Shown: one piece after another, positions 42,496 through 51,209 of the stretch | Layout of the letters: each line of letters opens with the position of its first letter | Position numbering within the stretch: position 1 is the stretch's first letter | Source: Streptomyces sp. MNU76 | Lineage (GTDB): Bacteria > Actinomycetota > Actinomycetes > Streptomycetales > Streptomycetaceae | Reading direction: 5' to 3' | Length of the DNA: 64,000 nt | Assembly: GCF_020982545.1 (NCBI RefSeq) | Contig: NZ_JAJKLK010000006.1 | Location: 434,001-498,000, forward strand | Program-made: the position numbers and the translations under genes | The notes under the pieces: generated by a model | The model's input: the letters and a program-made list of their open reading frames with translations, nothing else | Database searches by the model: none | What the model was told of the DNA's origin: nothing

Positions 42496-43812
42496 CTACG
42501 CCGGTACGTGCACCGTCTCCACCCGGCTCGCCACCAGGCGTTCCCGCTCACGGCGGGCCGCGCGGCCGCGCAGGCGGAGGATCTGGCTCAGGCCCAGCGC
42601 CTGGAGGACGAACACGGCGGAGAAGGCGATGCCGTAGTCGTCGTCGGTCAGGTCCAGGAGGACGCCGACCGCGAACAGGGTCGTCATGGAGGCGACGAAA
42701 CCACCCATGTTGGTGATCCCGGAGGCGGTGCCCTGACGCTCCGGCGGGTTCGCCGGGCGGGCGAAGTCGAAGCCGAGCATCGAGGCCGGACCGCAGGCGC
42801 CCAGGACCGCGCAGAGCACGATCAGGAGCCACATCGGGGCGTGCTCGCCGGGGTGGACGAGCGTGGTCGCCCACACCGCCGCCGTCGCGAGGACGGTGCC
42901 GAGCGCCAGCGGCAGCCGCGCGGCGTGGTGCCGGGCGACGATCTGGCCGTACACCAGTCCGACCACCATGTTGGACAGGACGACGAGAGTGAGCAGTTCA
43001 CCGGCGGTGCCCCGGCTGAGCCCCTGCGCCTGGACCAGGAACGGCATCCCCCACAGCAGCAGGAACACCATCGCCGGGAACTGGGTGGTGAAGTGCACCC
43101 ACATCCCGAGCCGGGTGCCGGGCTCCCGCCAGGACGCCACGATCTGCCGCCGCACGTACGCGGCACCGTGGTGCGGGAACGGCTCCGGCTCGTGCCCGTC
43201 CGGGTGGTCCTTCAGGAACAGCAGCGTGAGGGCCAGCACGACCAGACCGGCGACCGAGCTGCCCGCGAACGCCGCCGTCCAGCCCACCCCGTGCAGCAGC
43301 CGGGCCAGCAGCAGCGTCGAGACCAGGTTGCCCGCCATGCCGACCAGGCCCGCCATCTGCGCGACCAGCGGCCCGCGTCGGGCCGGGAACCACCGGCTGC
43401 CCAGCCGCAGCACACTGATGAACGTCATCGCGTCGCCGCAGCCCAGCAGCGCCCGCGACGCCAGCGCCATGCCGTACGACGGAGACAGCGCGAAGCCGAT
43501 CTGGCCGGCCGTGAACAGCAGGATGCCCAGGGTCAGCACCTTCCTGGTGCCGAGCCGGTCGACCAGCAGGCCGACGGGTATCTGCATGCCGGCGTAGACC
43601 AGCAGCTGGAGGATCGAGAACGTGGACAGGGCGGAGGCGCCCACATGGAAGCGCTCGGCGGCGTCGAGGCCGGCCACGCCCAACGACGTACGGAAGATGA
43701 CGGCGACGAAGTAGACGGAGACGCCCACACCCCAGACGGCGAGGGCGCGGCGGCCGCCGGGCGGGTCCCCGGGCAGGGACCCGGCGGACGACGATATGAC
43801 GGGGCGGCTCAA
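42496..43812 (-). CDS. MFS transporter
   Basis: The 438-aa protein has about twelve membrane helices in the major facilitator layout, with the loop 2-3 signature GLLVDRLGTRKVLTLGILLF and a long central loop (PDGHEPEPFPHHG). N-terminal MSRPVISSSAGSLPG is cytosolic; the first helix is VWGVGVSVYFVAVIFRTSLG. No substrate can be inferred. The gene is coupled to a GntR regulator (ATGA at 43809-43812), which probably controls it. Confidence 0.88.
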   Translation of the reverse strand: MSRPVISSSAGSLPGDPPGGRRALAVWGVGVSVYFVAVIFRTSLGVAGLDAAERFHVGASALSTFSILQLLVYAGMQIPVGLLVDRLGTRKVLTLGILLFTAGQIGFALSPSYGMALASRALLGCGDAMTFISVLRLGSRWFPARRGPLVAQMAGLVGMAGNLVSTLLLARLLHGVGWTAAFAGSSVAGLVVLALTLLFLKDHPDGHEPEPFPHHGAAYVRRQIVASWREPGTRLGMWVHFTTQFPAMVFLLLWGMPFLVQAQGLSRGTAGELLTLVVLSNMVVGLVYGQIVARHHAARLPLALGTVLATAAVWATTLVHPGEHAPMWLLIVLCAVLGACGPASMLGFDFARPANPPERQGTASGITNMGGFVASMTTLFAVGVLLDLTDDDYGIAFSAVFVLQALGLSQILRLRGRAARRERERLVASRVETVHVPA

Positions 43813-44492
43813 CGGACCTCCCCCCGCGCCAGCATGGAGAACCAGCTGACGTGCCGGTGCACGAGCGCCACGGCCGCCTCCGCGTCTCCCGCGCGCAGCG
43901 CCCGGAGGATCTCCTCGTGCTCGGTGAGCGTCTTGGTGATGCGGTCCGGGTGGGCGTGCATCACGGCGACGCCCATCCGCAGCTGCCGGTCGCGGAGTTG
44001 GTCGTAGAGGCGGGAGAGGATCTCGTTCCCGCCGCTGCGGACGATCTCGGCGTGGAAACAGCGGTCGGTCACCGCGGCGCCCGCCAGGTCCCCGGCGGCG
44101 GCCTGCGCCTTCTGCTGTTCCAGCAGGCTCTCCAGCCGCTCGATCAGCTGCGGCGAGGCCGGGGCCGTCTTGCGGACCGCGTGCTCCTCGACCAGCTGCC
44201 GGGTCTCCACGACGTCCGCGATCTCCTGCGCGGAGACGGGCAGCACGAGGGCGCCCTTCTTCGGATAGAGCTTGATCAGCCCTTCGACCTGCAGCCGCAG
44301 CAGCGCCTCGCGCACCGGCGTCCGTGACACGCCGACCTCCTCGGCGAGCTCACCCTCGGTGAGCAGCGTGCCGCCCTCGTAGCGGCGCTCCAGAACACCC
44401 TGCTTGACATGGGCGTAGACACGGTCGGCGGCGGGGGGCTGCTTCACGGAGGGGATCGCGGGGACAGAGGCGGGAGCCGGGGCGGAGGGCAT
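43809..44492 (-). CDS. GntR-family (FadR/FCD subgroup) regulator
   Basis: The 227-aa product starts at ATG 44492. The winged helix-turn-helix is GELAEEVGVSRTPVREALLR followed by LQVEGLIKLYPKKGALV. The C-terminal FCD domain is all-helical, with EEHAVRKTAPASPQLIERLE, TDRCFHAEIVRSGGNEILSR (metal His) and ILRALRAGDAEAAVALVHRH. FCD proteins sense small carboxylates or sugar acids, so the adjacent MFS gene may import such a compound. The operator is not identifiable. Confidence 0.87.
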   Translation of the reverse strand: MPSAPAPASVPAIPSVKQPPAADRVYAHVKQGVLERRYEGGTLLTEGELAEEVGVSRTPVREALLRLQVEGLIKLYPKKGALVLPVSAQEIADVVETRQLVEEHAVRKTAPASPQLIERLESLLEQQKAQAAAGDLAGAAVTDRCFHAEIVRSGGNEILSRLYDQLRDRQLRMGVAVMHAHPDRITKTLTEHEEILRALRAGDAEAAVALVHRHVSWFSMLARGEVR

Positions 44493-44762
44493 GTCCACAG
44501 CATAGATACAACACGTACGCATCGCTGCCCTCGTCCACGATCCGGGACGGCACGCCCACTGCGGAACCAGCCCAGAGACCGCCTCGCACCCACCCTGAAC
44601 CCGTCGAAGAACTGTGAGATGGACGCGAATTGATCCCCGGCACACCCAGAGCACAACCTTTTGTGCTACTCACTTGTCACATGAGAAGCGGCACTGCTTG
44701 CCCGAAACCGGAGCACAAGTGGCCGCGCTCCACAGACATTTGACGCAATCGGGGTACTTGAC

Positions 44763-45659
44763 TTGATTACCGCCATAAAGGGCGCACGTGTCCGCAGAGC
44801 CGCTGCAGTCGTCGTGACCACCGGTGCGATGATCGCGACCGGAGTCGTCACCTCCGCTCCCGCGCAGGCGGCTCCCGCGAAGCCGACGATCACCGCCAAG
44901 GGCGGGTTCGTATGGAACAACGCCAACAGCAAGGCCCTGTACACGAAGGCCGCGGACACCAAGCGGTCCACGGGCTCCACCACCAAGATCATGACCGCCA
45001 AGGTCGTGCTGTCGCAGAAGAACCTGAACCTGAACGCCAAGGTCACGGTCTCGAAGGCGTACAGCGACTACATCGTCAAGAACCAGGCCTCCCACGCCGG
45101 CCTGATCGTCGGCGACAAGGTCACCGTCCGCCAGCTCCTCTATGGGCTGATGCTGCCGTCGGGCTGCGACGCCGCGTACGCGCTCGCCGACAAGTTCGGC
45201 ACGGGCTCGACGCGTGCGGCGCGGGTGAAGTCGTTCATCGGCAAGATGAACTCCACCGCCAAGAGCCTCGGCATGACGAACACGAAGTTCGACTCCTTCG
45301 ACGGCATCAGCAACGGTTCGAACTACTCGACGCCTCGCGACCTCACCAAGCTCGCCAGCAACGCGCTGAAGAACTCCACGTTCAAGTCCATCGTGGGCAC
45401 GAAGACCACCAAGCAGAAGGTGACCACCAAGAGTGGCGGCTACCGCTACTACACCTGGAACAACACCAACACCCTGCTCGGCTGGAAGGGCACCTTCGGC
45501 GTGAAGACCGGCTCCGGCGCCCAGGCCAAGTACTGCCTCGTCTTCGCCGCGACCCGCAACGGCAAGACGGTCGTGGGCACCGTCCTGACGTCCACCAACG
45601 CGACCACCCGCACGGCCGACGTGAAGAAGCTGATGGACTACGGCTTCGCCACGCTCTAG
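44763..45659 (+). CDS. D-alanyl-D-alanine carboxypeptidase (S11 family)
   Basis: This 298-aa secreted serine peptidase trims D-Ala from peptidoglycan stem peptides. A signal peptide ends near SAPAQA (residue about 37). The catalytic motifs are STTK (in KRSTGSTTKIMTAK, Ser nucleophile and Lys), PSGCDAAYAL at the SxN position (Cys replaces Asn) and KTGSG. The conserved LLYGLMLPSG and TKFDSFDGISNGSNYSTPRD blocks fit S11. The start is a TTG at 44763; no ATG or GTG with a better ribosome site precedes the signal. A 17-bp hairpin follows. Confidence 0.88.
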   Translation: MITAIKGARVRRAAAVVVTTGAMIATGVVTSAPAQAAPAKPTITAKGGFVWNNANSKALYTKAADTKRSTGSTTKIMTAKVVLSQKNLNLNAKVTVSKAYSDYIVKNQASHAGLIVGDKVTVRQLLYGLMLPSGCDAAYALADKFGTGSTRAARVKSFIGKMNSTAKSLGMTNTKFDSFDGISNGSNYSTPRDLTKLASNALKNSTFKSIVGTKTTKQKVTTKSGGYRYYTWNNTNTLLGWKGTFGVKTGSGAQAKYCLVFAATRNGKTVVGTVLTSTNATTRTADVKKLMDYGFATL

Positions 45660-45681
45660 ACGACCGGCCTCTCGGAGGCAT

Positions 45682-45720
45682 GCGAAGGGGGCCACCGCTC
45701 ACCGCGGTGGCCCCCTTCGC
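45682..45720 (+). terminator. Strong hairpin terminator
   Basis: A perfect 17-bp stem (45682-45698 with 45704-45720) has a 5-base loop, 22 bases after the carboxypeptidase stop. Confidence 0.9.
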
Positions 45721-45831
45721 GTTTCCCGCGCAAGCCGATCAGGCTTCTTCACCTCGCAATGGTGAACATGGCTAACCCAGCTGGCATATTCGATTTCCAC
45801 CTCCGTACGTTCCACAGCGGAGGTGGTTCAG

Positions 45832-46802
45832 ATGATCGAACCCAGCAAGCACCAGCCCGACCCCCGCATGCGGAAGGAGGACGCCCTCGACGTCGGCGAC
45901 TTCGTCTACGCGGCTACCGGAGCCCGGGTCCGCCGACTCACGATGCCGGACGGGACGCATTGGTTCCCGGCGGTGGATGTCTGCAAAGAACTAGGCCATA
46001 CCAGCCCCAGCAAAGCGGTCTCCGACCATGTCCCGCAAGAACACCGAGCAGCCCTGGAGACTGTCAGCAATACTTACGGTCTCAGCATTCCTGCAGGTAG
46101 AGAGTGGCGTCGAGACCTGATTCTCATCGACATCCAAGGTCTCCTCCTTCTCGTCACCGCCTGCACGAAGCCCACTGCGGCTCCCTTCAAACAGTGGGCC
46201 GTGGGAGTGATCGAGACCGTTCAGCGCGAAGGCTCCTACACCTTGGAGGAGGCCGAGGTGCAGCCCGCAGATCCGGCGGCCCCGTCGCGTACGCCATGCC
46301 CGAGCAGGTCGCGGAAGCCATCGTCCGGCTGGAGGAGCGCAACCTCCTCGCCGACGAGAAACTCGCGCAGGCACAGCACAGGTCGATCGCCCTGCAGGAG
46401 CACATGGTGGAGTTGCGGAGCGCAACCCTCGCCGCCCAGCAGGCCATCGCCCAGGCCATGGAACGCATCGCCGACCGGCTCGACGCCCTCGCCCTCACCC
46501 TCGCCCGACCGACGCCGGACACCACCGCGTTCGCGACGCGCGCCACCACGGAGACGGTACTGGCCGACTGGCGCGAGCGTTTGTCCGTGACGGCGGACGT
46601 GTGGACGGTGGCCGTCGTGATCGCCCCGGTCCTCGTCGAGGAGGGCGAGTCGCGGCAGCCGCTGGAAGCCATCGCGGCCCGTACGGGCCTGTCGGTGCAC
46701 CGCCTCAACGAATGCCTGCGGCTGCTGCGCAAGCACGCCTGCATCCAACCCATGGGCGCGGCGGAGGACGGGGCGCCGGTGTATGTGCTCAGCCGGCACT
46801 GA
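45832..46802 (+). CDS. Bro-N (phage antirepressor-like) DNA-binding protein, one frame break
   Basis: The product is about 323 aa. The ATG at 45832 has GGAGG eight bases upstream. The N-terminus is a Bro-N domain: ARVRRLTMPDGTHWFPAVDV, CKELGHTSPSKAVSDHVPQE and LILIDIQGLLLLVTACTKPT. Adding one C at the C4 run 46280-46283 joins it to PVAYAMPEQVAEAIVRLEER, a coiled-coil-like stretch (LDALALTLARP), and a C-terminal winged-helix-like SRQPLEAIAARTGLSVHRLN. Bro-N proteins come from phages and also occur as multicopy chromosomal genes in Streptomyces. No other phage gene is nearby. Confidence 0.75.
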
Positions 46803-46853
46803 CGGCAACGTCTGACCAGGGCTGACAAAGAATGAAAAGGAAAGACTGAAAAA

Positions 46854-46896
46854 GAAGGGGCCGGTCGCAAGACGAAGTTGCGGCCGACCCCTTCTG
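46854..46896. terminator. Bidirectional hairpin terminator
   Basis: An 18-bp stem (46854-46871 with 46879-46896, two non-Watson-Crick pairs) lies between the convergent Bro-N and bkdC genes, preceded by an unusually A-rich stretch (46827-46856). Confidence 0.8.
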
Positions 46897-46920
46897 CATG
46901 ACCCTACCCAGTCACCGGAC

Positions 46921-48399
46921 TCACGCCCAAGTGATCAGCCTCTTCGGCTGTTCCAGGATCGCCGCCACGTCCGCCAGCACCTTCGAGCCCAGCTCCCCGT
47001 CCACCAGGCGGTGGTCGAAGCTCAGGGCCAGGGTTGTCACCTGGCGGGGCTTCACCTTCCCCTTGTGCACCCAGGGCTGGAGGCGGATCGAGCCGACCGC
47101 GAGGATCGCGGACTCGCCCGGGTTCAGGATGGGCGTGCCGGTGTCGATGCCGAAGACGCCGACGTTGGTGATGGTGACCGTGCCGCCCTGCATGGCGCCA
47201 GGGGAGGTCCGGCCCTCCTTGGCCGTCGAGACCAGCTCGCTCAGCGACTGCGCCAGCTCCGGCAGCGTCTTGGCGTGCGCGTCCTTGATGTTCGGGACGA
47301 TCAGACCGCGCGGGGTGGCCGCGGCGATGCCGAGGTTCACGTAGTGCTTGACCACGATCTCCTGGGCGGCCTCGTCCCAGGTGGCGTTGATGTCCGGGTT
47401 GCGCCGGATCGCGACCAGCAGGGCCCTGGCGATCAGCAGCAGCGGGTTGACCCGCAGGCCCGCCAGCTCCTTGTCCTGCTTCAGCTCCTCGACCAGCTTC
47501 ATCGTCCGCGTCACGTCGACGGTCACGAACTCCGTGACGTGCGGGGCGGTGAAGGCCGAGCCGACCATCGCCGCGGCCGTCGCCTTCCGGACACCCTTGA
47601 CCGGAACACGGGTCTCCCGCGCGCTGTCGTACGAGGCCACCGGGGCCGGGGTCTGGACGGGCGCGGCGGACGGGGCTGGTGCGACGGGGGCCGGCGCCGT
47701 CACGGGCTCGGGAGCCTTCGGCGGGGCCACGGCCGCGTGGACGTCCTCGCGGGTGATGATGCCGTCCGGGCCCGACGGGGTGATCGTCGCCAGGTCCACC
47801 CCGAGGTCCTTGGCGAGCTTGCGGACCGGCGGCTTGGCCAGCGGACGCGCGACGGTGACCCCGTGCTGTCCGTGTCCGTTGAGGTCGCCCTGGATGCCCT
47901 GGAGAGCCGAGGCGCCGTACAGCGTGTCCTCGGCGGGCGCGGCGGCGGCCGGGACGCCCTTGCGGGGGCGGCGCTTCGTGGAGGACTCGGCGACGCCGTA
48001 ACCGACGAGGACCGGCTTGCGGCCCTCGGGCTTCTTGGTCGCCGGCGCCGCCACGGGCTTGGCCGCGGGCTTCGGCTCGGCCGCGGGCGCGGCGGGCTCG
48101 GCGGGCGCGGCTTCGTCCGCGCCGGCCGGGGCCGCACCGCCCGCCACGTCCACCGCGATGATCGACGTGCCGACGTCGACCGTGGTGCCCTCGGGGAAGT
48201 GCAGGGCGCGTACGACACCGTCGTACGGGATGGGCAGCTCGACGGCGGCCTTGGCCGTCTCGACCTCACAGACGATCTGGCCGTCGGTGACGGTGTCGCC
48301 GGGCTGGACGTACCACTTGAGGATCTCGGCCTCGGTGAGTCCCTCACCCACGTCGGGCATCTTGAACTCGCGCGGAGACGCGTCTGTCATCGTCGTCAC
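46921..48399 (-). CDS. bkdC: Branched-chain keto acid dehydrogenase E2 (dihydrolipoyl acyltransferase)
   Basis: The 492-aa product has the full E2 order. A lipoyl domain (about 1-85) carries the lipoyl Lys in CEVETAKAAVELPIPYDG. An Ala/Pro linker follows, then the E3/E1-binding domain VRKLAKDLGVDLATITPSGP, another linker, and the acyltransferase domain with FTAPHVTEFVTVDVTRTMKL and the catalytic His in LSFDHRLVDGE. GTG 48399 has GGGAG six bases upstream; ATG 48390 is the alternative. It lies 11 bases after the E1-beta stop and completes the bkdABC operon. The complex makes isobutyryl-, isovaleryl- and 2-methylbutyryl-CoA, primers for branched fatty acids in Streptomyces. No E3 gene is present here. 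Confidence 0.9.
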   Translation of the reverse strand: MTTMTDASPREFKMPDVGEGLTEAEILKWYVQPGDTVTDGQIVCEVETAKAAVELPIPYDGVVRALHFPEGTTVDVGTSIIAVDVAGGAAPAGADEAAPAEPAAPAAEPKPAAKPVAAPATKKPEGRKPVLVGYGVAESSTKRRPRKGVPAAAAPAEDTLYGASALQGIQGDLNGHGQHGVTVARPLAKPPVRKLAKDLGVDLATITPSGPDGIITREDVHAAVAPPKAPEPVTAPAPVAPAPSAAPVQTPAPVASYDSARETRVPVKGVRKATAAAMVGSAFTAPHVTEFVTVDVTRTMKLVEELKQDKELAGLRVNPLLLIARALLVAIRRNPDINATWDEAAQEIVVKHYVNLGIAAATPRGLIVPNIKDAHAKTLPELAQSLSELVSTAKEGRTSPGAMQGGTVTITNVGVFGIDTGTPILNPGESAILAVGSIRLQPWVHKGKVKPRQVTTLALSFDHRLVDGELGSKVLADVAAILEQPKRLITWA

Positions 48400-48410
48400 G
48401 GACCTCTCCC

Positions 48411-49439
48411 TCAGTACGCCAGCGAGCGGTCGACGGCGTCGAGCACCCGGTCCAGGTTCGGCAGGTACTCCTCCTCCAGCCGGGCCGGCGGATACGGGGA
48501 GTGGTATCCACCGACGCGCAGGACCGGAGCCTCCAGGTGGTAGAAGCACCGCTCGGTGATGCGGGCGGCGATCTCCGCGCCCGAACCGAAGAAGACCGGG
48601 GCCTCGTGGACCACGATCAGACGGCGCGTCCGCTCCACGGAGGCCTGGATGGAGTCGAAGTCCAGCGGGGAGACCGACCGCAGGTCCAGGACCTCCAGGG
48701 CCCTGCCCTCCTCGGCCGCGGCGTCGGCGACCTCCTGGCAGAGCTTCACCATCGGGCCGTACGCGGCGAGCGTGAGGTCGGTGCCCTCCCGGACCACCCG
48801 GGCCTTGTGCAGCGGGCCGGGGATCGCCTCCGGGTTGACCTCGGCCTTGTCCCAGTAGCGCCGCTTGGGCTCGAAGAAGATCACCGGGTCGTCGCTCTGG
48901 ATGGCCTGCTGCATCATCCAGTAGGCGTCCGAAGCGTTCGACGGCGAGACCACCTTCAGGCCCGCCACGTGCGCGAACAGCGCCTCCGGGGACTCGGAGT
49001 GGTGCTCGACGGCGCCGATGCCGCCGCCGTAGGGGATACGGACGACGACGGGGAGCTTGACCTTGCCCAGCGAGCGCGCGTGCATCTTGGCCAGCTGGGT
49101 GACGATCTGGTCGTACGCGGGGAAGACGAAGCCGTCGAACTGGATCTCCACCACCGGGCGGTAGCCCCGCAGGGCCAGGCCGATGGCGGTGCCGACGATG
49201 CCGGACTCGGCGAGCGGGGTGTCGATCACCCGGTCCTCGCCGAAGTCCTTCTGAAGGCCGTCGGTCACCCGGAACACACCGCCGAGCTTGCCGACGTCCT
49301 CGCCCATGACGAGAACCTTGGGGTCGGCTTCGAGGGCCCTGCGCAGCGATTCGTTGATCGCCTTGGCGATCGCCATGTTCTTCACGGCGGATTGCCCGGC
49401 GGTCTGCCCTGCCGCCTGCGCGGCTGTCTGCGTGGTCAT
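48411..49439 (-). CDS. bkdB: Branched-chain keto acid dehydrogenase E1 beta
   Basis: This 342-aa subunit begins MTTQTAAQAAGQTAGQSAVK, then the conserved KNMAIAKAINESLRRALEAD, MGEDVGKLGGVFRVTDGLQ, TPLAESGIVGTAIGLALRGY, PVVVRIPYGGGIGAVEHHSE and VGGYHSPYPPARLEEEYLPN. The His in EHHSES-type segments contributes to the TPP site shared with E1 alpha. The ATG at 49439 is two bases after the E1-alpha stop, so translation is coupled. Confidence 0.92.
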   Translation of the reverse strand: MTTQTAAQAAGQTAGQSAVKNMAIAKAINESLRRALEADPKVLVMGEDVGKLGGVFRVTDGLQKDFGEDRVIDTPLAESGIVGTAIGLALRGYRPVVEIQFDGFVFPAYDQIVTQLAKMHARSLGKVKLPVVVRIPYGGGIGAVEHHSESPEALFAHVAGLKVVSPSNASDAYWMMQQAIQSDDPVIFFEPKRRYWDKAEVNPEAIPGPLHKARVVREGTDLTLAAYGPMVKLCQEVADAAAEEGRALEVLDLRSVSPLDFDSIQASVERTRRLIVVHEAPVFFGSGAEIAARITERCFYHLEAPVLRVGGYHSPYPPARLEEEYLPNLDRVLDAVDRSLAY

Positions 49440-49441
49440 CG

Positions 49442-50659
49442 CTACTTGCCCTCCTCTTCGTCCACATCGGCGAACGACGCCTGGTACGCCGCGAACTGGG
49501 CGCGCTCCTCGTCCACGAGCGCGTGGCCGTCCGCGTACGCGTTCTCGAAGATGGCGAAGTGGTCCGGGTCGGGCATGGCACGCACCACTTCGCGCACTCG
49601 CCTTCCCAACGCCTCGCTCTCCGCTTCGAGTTCCGCGAAGAATCCCTCGTTCGTGTCCGTTTCGGACTCGAGGTAGCTGCGCAGACGCGCGATCGGGTCC
49701 TTGGCCTCCCAGGCCACCCGCTCGTCGTCGTGGCGGTAGCGGGTGGGGTCGTCGGAGGTGGTGTGGGCGCCCATGCGGTAGGTGTACGCCTCGACCAGGG
49801 TGGGGCCCTCGCCCCGGCGGGCGCGCTCCAGCGCCCACTTGGTGACGGCGAGGCAGCCGAGGACGTCGTTGCCGTCGACGCGGACGCCCGGGAAGCCGAA
49901 GCCCTGGGCGCGCTGGTAGAGCGGGACGCGGGTCTGCTTCTCCGTGGGCTCCGAGATGGCCCACTGGTTGTTCTGGCAGAAGAACACGACCGGCGCGTTG
50001 TAGACCGCGGAGAAGGTGAACGCCTCGGCGACGTCGCCCTGGCTGGAGGCGCCGTCACCGAAGTAGGCGACGACCGCCGAGTCGGCGCCGTCCTTGGCGA
50101 CGCCCATGGCGTAGCCGGTGGCGTGCAGCGTCTGGGAGCCGATGACGATCGTGTAGAGGTGGAAGTTGTTGCTGTTCGGGTCCCAGCCGCCGTTGTTCAC
50201 ACCGCGGAACATGCCGAGCAGATTGGTCGGGTCGACGCCGCGGCACCAGGCGACGCCGTGCTCGCGGTAGGTCGGGAAGACGTAGTCGTCCTCGCGGGTG
50301 GCCCGCCCGGATCCGATCTGGGCGGCCTCCTGGCCGAGCAGCGAGGCCCACAGGCCCAGCTCGCCCTGGCGCTGCAGGGAGGTGGCCTCGGCGTCGAAGC
50401 GACGGGTCAGCACCATGTCCCGGTACAGGCCGCGCAGCTCGTCGGCGGTGATGTCCGCGACGAACGGGTCGTACGCCGCGGTTTCTGCGTTCCTGACGCG
50501 CTTGCCCTCGGGCGTCAGCAGCTGGACGAGTTCGGGCTGGGCGTCGGTCGGCTTCTTCGCAGTGGCGCGCCTGGTGCCGGCCGCCTTGCTGCCGGTGGTG
50601 CCGGTCTTGCCTGCGGCGCTGCGTCGCGGCTTGCGCGCGGCAGTGCTCTCCACGGTCAC
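49442..50659 (-). CDS. bkdA: Branched-chain keto acid dehydrogenase E1 alpha
   Basis: The 405-aa protein has a basic Ala/Lys/Arg/Thr-rich N-terminal extension (about 1-45), then the TPP-dependent E1 alpha fold: YRDMVLTRRFDAEATSLQRQ, GLWASLLGQEAAQIGSGRA, and the thiamine-pyrophosphate motif GDGASSQGDVAEAFTFSAVY ending in CQNNQWAISEPTEKQT. The YRMGAHTTSDDPTRYR segment is the phosphorylation-loop equivalent and favours a branched-chain or pyruvate-type E1. GTG 50659 follows GGAGGAG. First gene of the operon; a palindrome and direct repeats lie upstream. Confidence 0.92.
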   Translation of the reverse strand: MTVESTAARKPRRSAAGKTGTTGSKAAGTRRATAKKPTDAQPELVQLLTPEGKRVRNAETAAYDPFVADITADELRGLYRDMVLTRRFDAEATSLQRQGELGLWASLLGQEAAQIGSGRATREDDYVFPTYREHGVAWCRGVDPTNLLGMFRGVNNGGWDPNSNNFHLYTIVIGSQTLHATGYAMGVAKDGADSAVVAYFGDGASSQGDVAEAFTFSAVYNAPVVFFCQNNQWAISEPTEKQTRVPLYQRAQGFGFPGVRVDGNDVLGCLAVTKWALERARRGEGPTLVEAYTYRMGAHTTSDDPTRYRHDDERVAWEAKDPIARLRSYLESETDTNEGFFAELEAESEALGRRVREVVRAMPDPDHFAIFENAYADGHALVDEERAQFAAYQASFADVDEEEGK

Positions 50660-51209
50660 GTGTGCTCCTCCGTCGGTCCGGCCCCCGGGGTTGCCGGGTG
50701 ACCAGTGCGGCTCGCCTGATCCCGGTGCCCGTGCACGGGGTGGGTGCCCTTGGCCGGGAACAGACGTGACAGGTGCCCCGGCGAGCGCCCTGCACGAGGC
50801 ACGTTACCCAGTGCGCCACATTCCTGTGAAACCCCTACTGACCTGCGATTTTCCTTGGATTTCCAAGTAATTCGGTACTAGGGGGTCCAAGTAGTTCGCG
50901 TCTGTCGGGAACAGCTGCTGGTCACAGCACTGGCTACAGCCTGGCAGGGGGCCGGAACACCGGCACGTTATCCCGGCCACCCCGGCCACGGGAAGAGTTC
51001 GCCGGATACGGGCCGCGAGATCGGTGGCGCAAGTTGCTCCATCCGTGAAGCGGGCGGGAGTGCCCTGCTCCGCCCCGGGCGCGGCGTCCGCCCGGCCCGT
51101 ATGTCTGCGCGTCGATTCGGAGTTCGGATCCATGCACTCGGTGATCGGTAACGACTGTGTGTGACAAGCGTGAGGTCAGCAGCGTGGCGCGTGCCCTAAC
51201 ATCTGGCGC
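50660..51209. other. Divergent intergenic region upstream of bkdA
   Basis: There is no convincing gene in these 550 bases. Near 50850-50900 the sequence is AT-richer and carries a palindrome and a direct repeat. The plus-strand end contains CCTAACAT about 13 bases before GTG 51210, which could be a -10 box for a leaderless phosphotransferase mRNA. Confidence 0.5.
50854..50898. promoter_or_regulatory. Palindrome and direct repeat upstream of the bkd operon
   Basis: CTTGGATTTCCAAG (50854-50867) is a 6-2-6 palindrome. TCCAAGTAATTCG (50862-50874) is repeated as TCCAAGTAGTTCG (50886-50898), 24 bases or about two helical turns away. Streptomyces bkd operons can be controlled by an Lrp/AsnC-type regulator (BkdR), whose sites are often of this spaced kind. 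Confidence 0.45.

Noticed and set aside
45832..46802. Prophage at the Bro-N gene
   Set aside because: No integrase, terminase, capsid, tRNA target or attachment repeats are visible on either side; flanking genes are core.
46921..50058. A single 1045-codon minus-strand frame covering E2 and E1 genes
   Set aside because: Only the part from 48399 down is E2; the rest is out-of-frame shadow of bkdB and bkdA, which have their own well-spaced starts.
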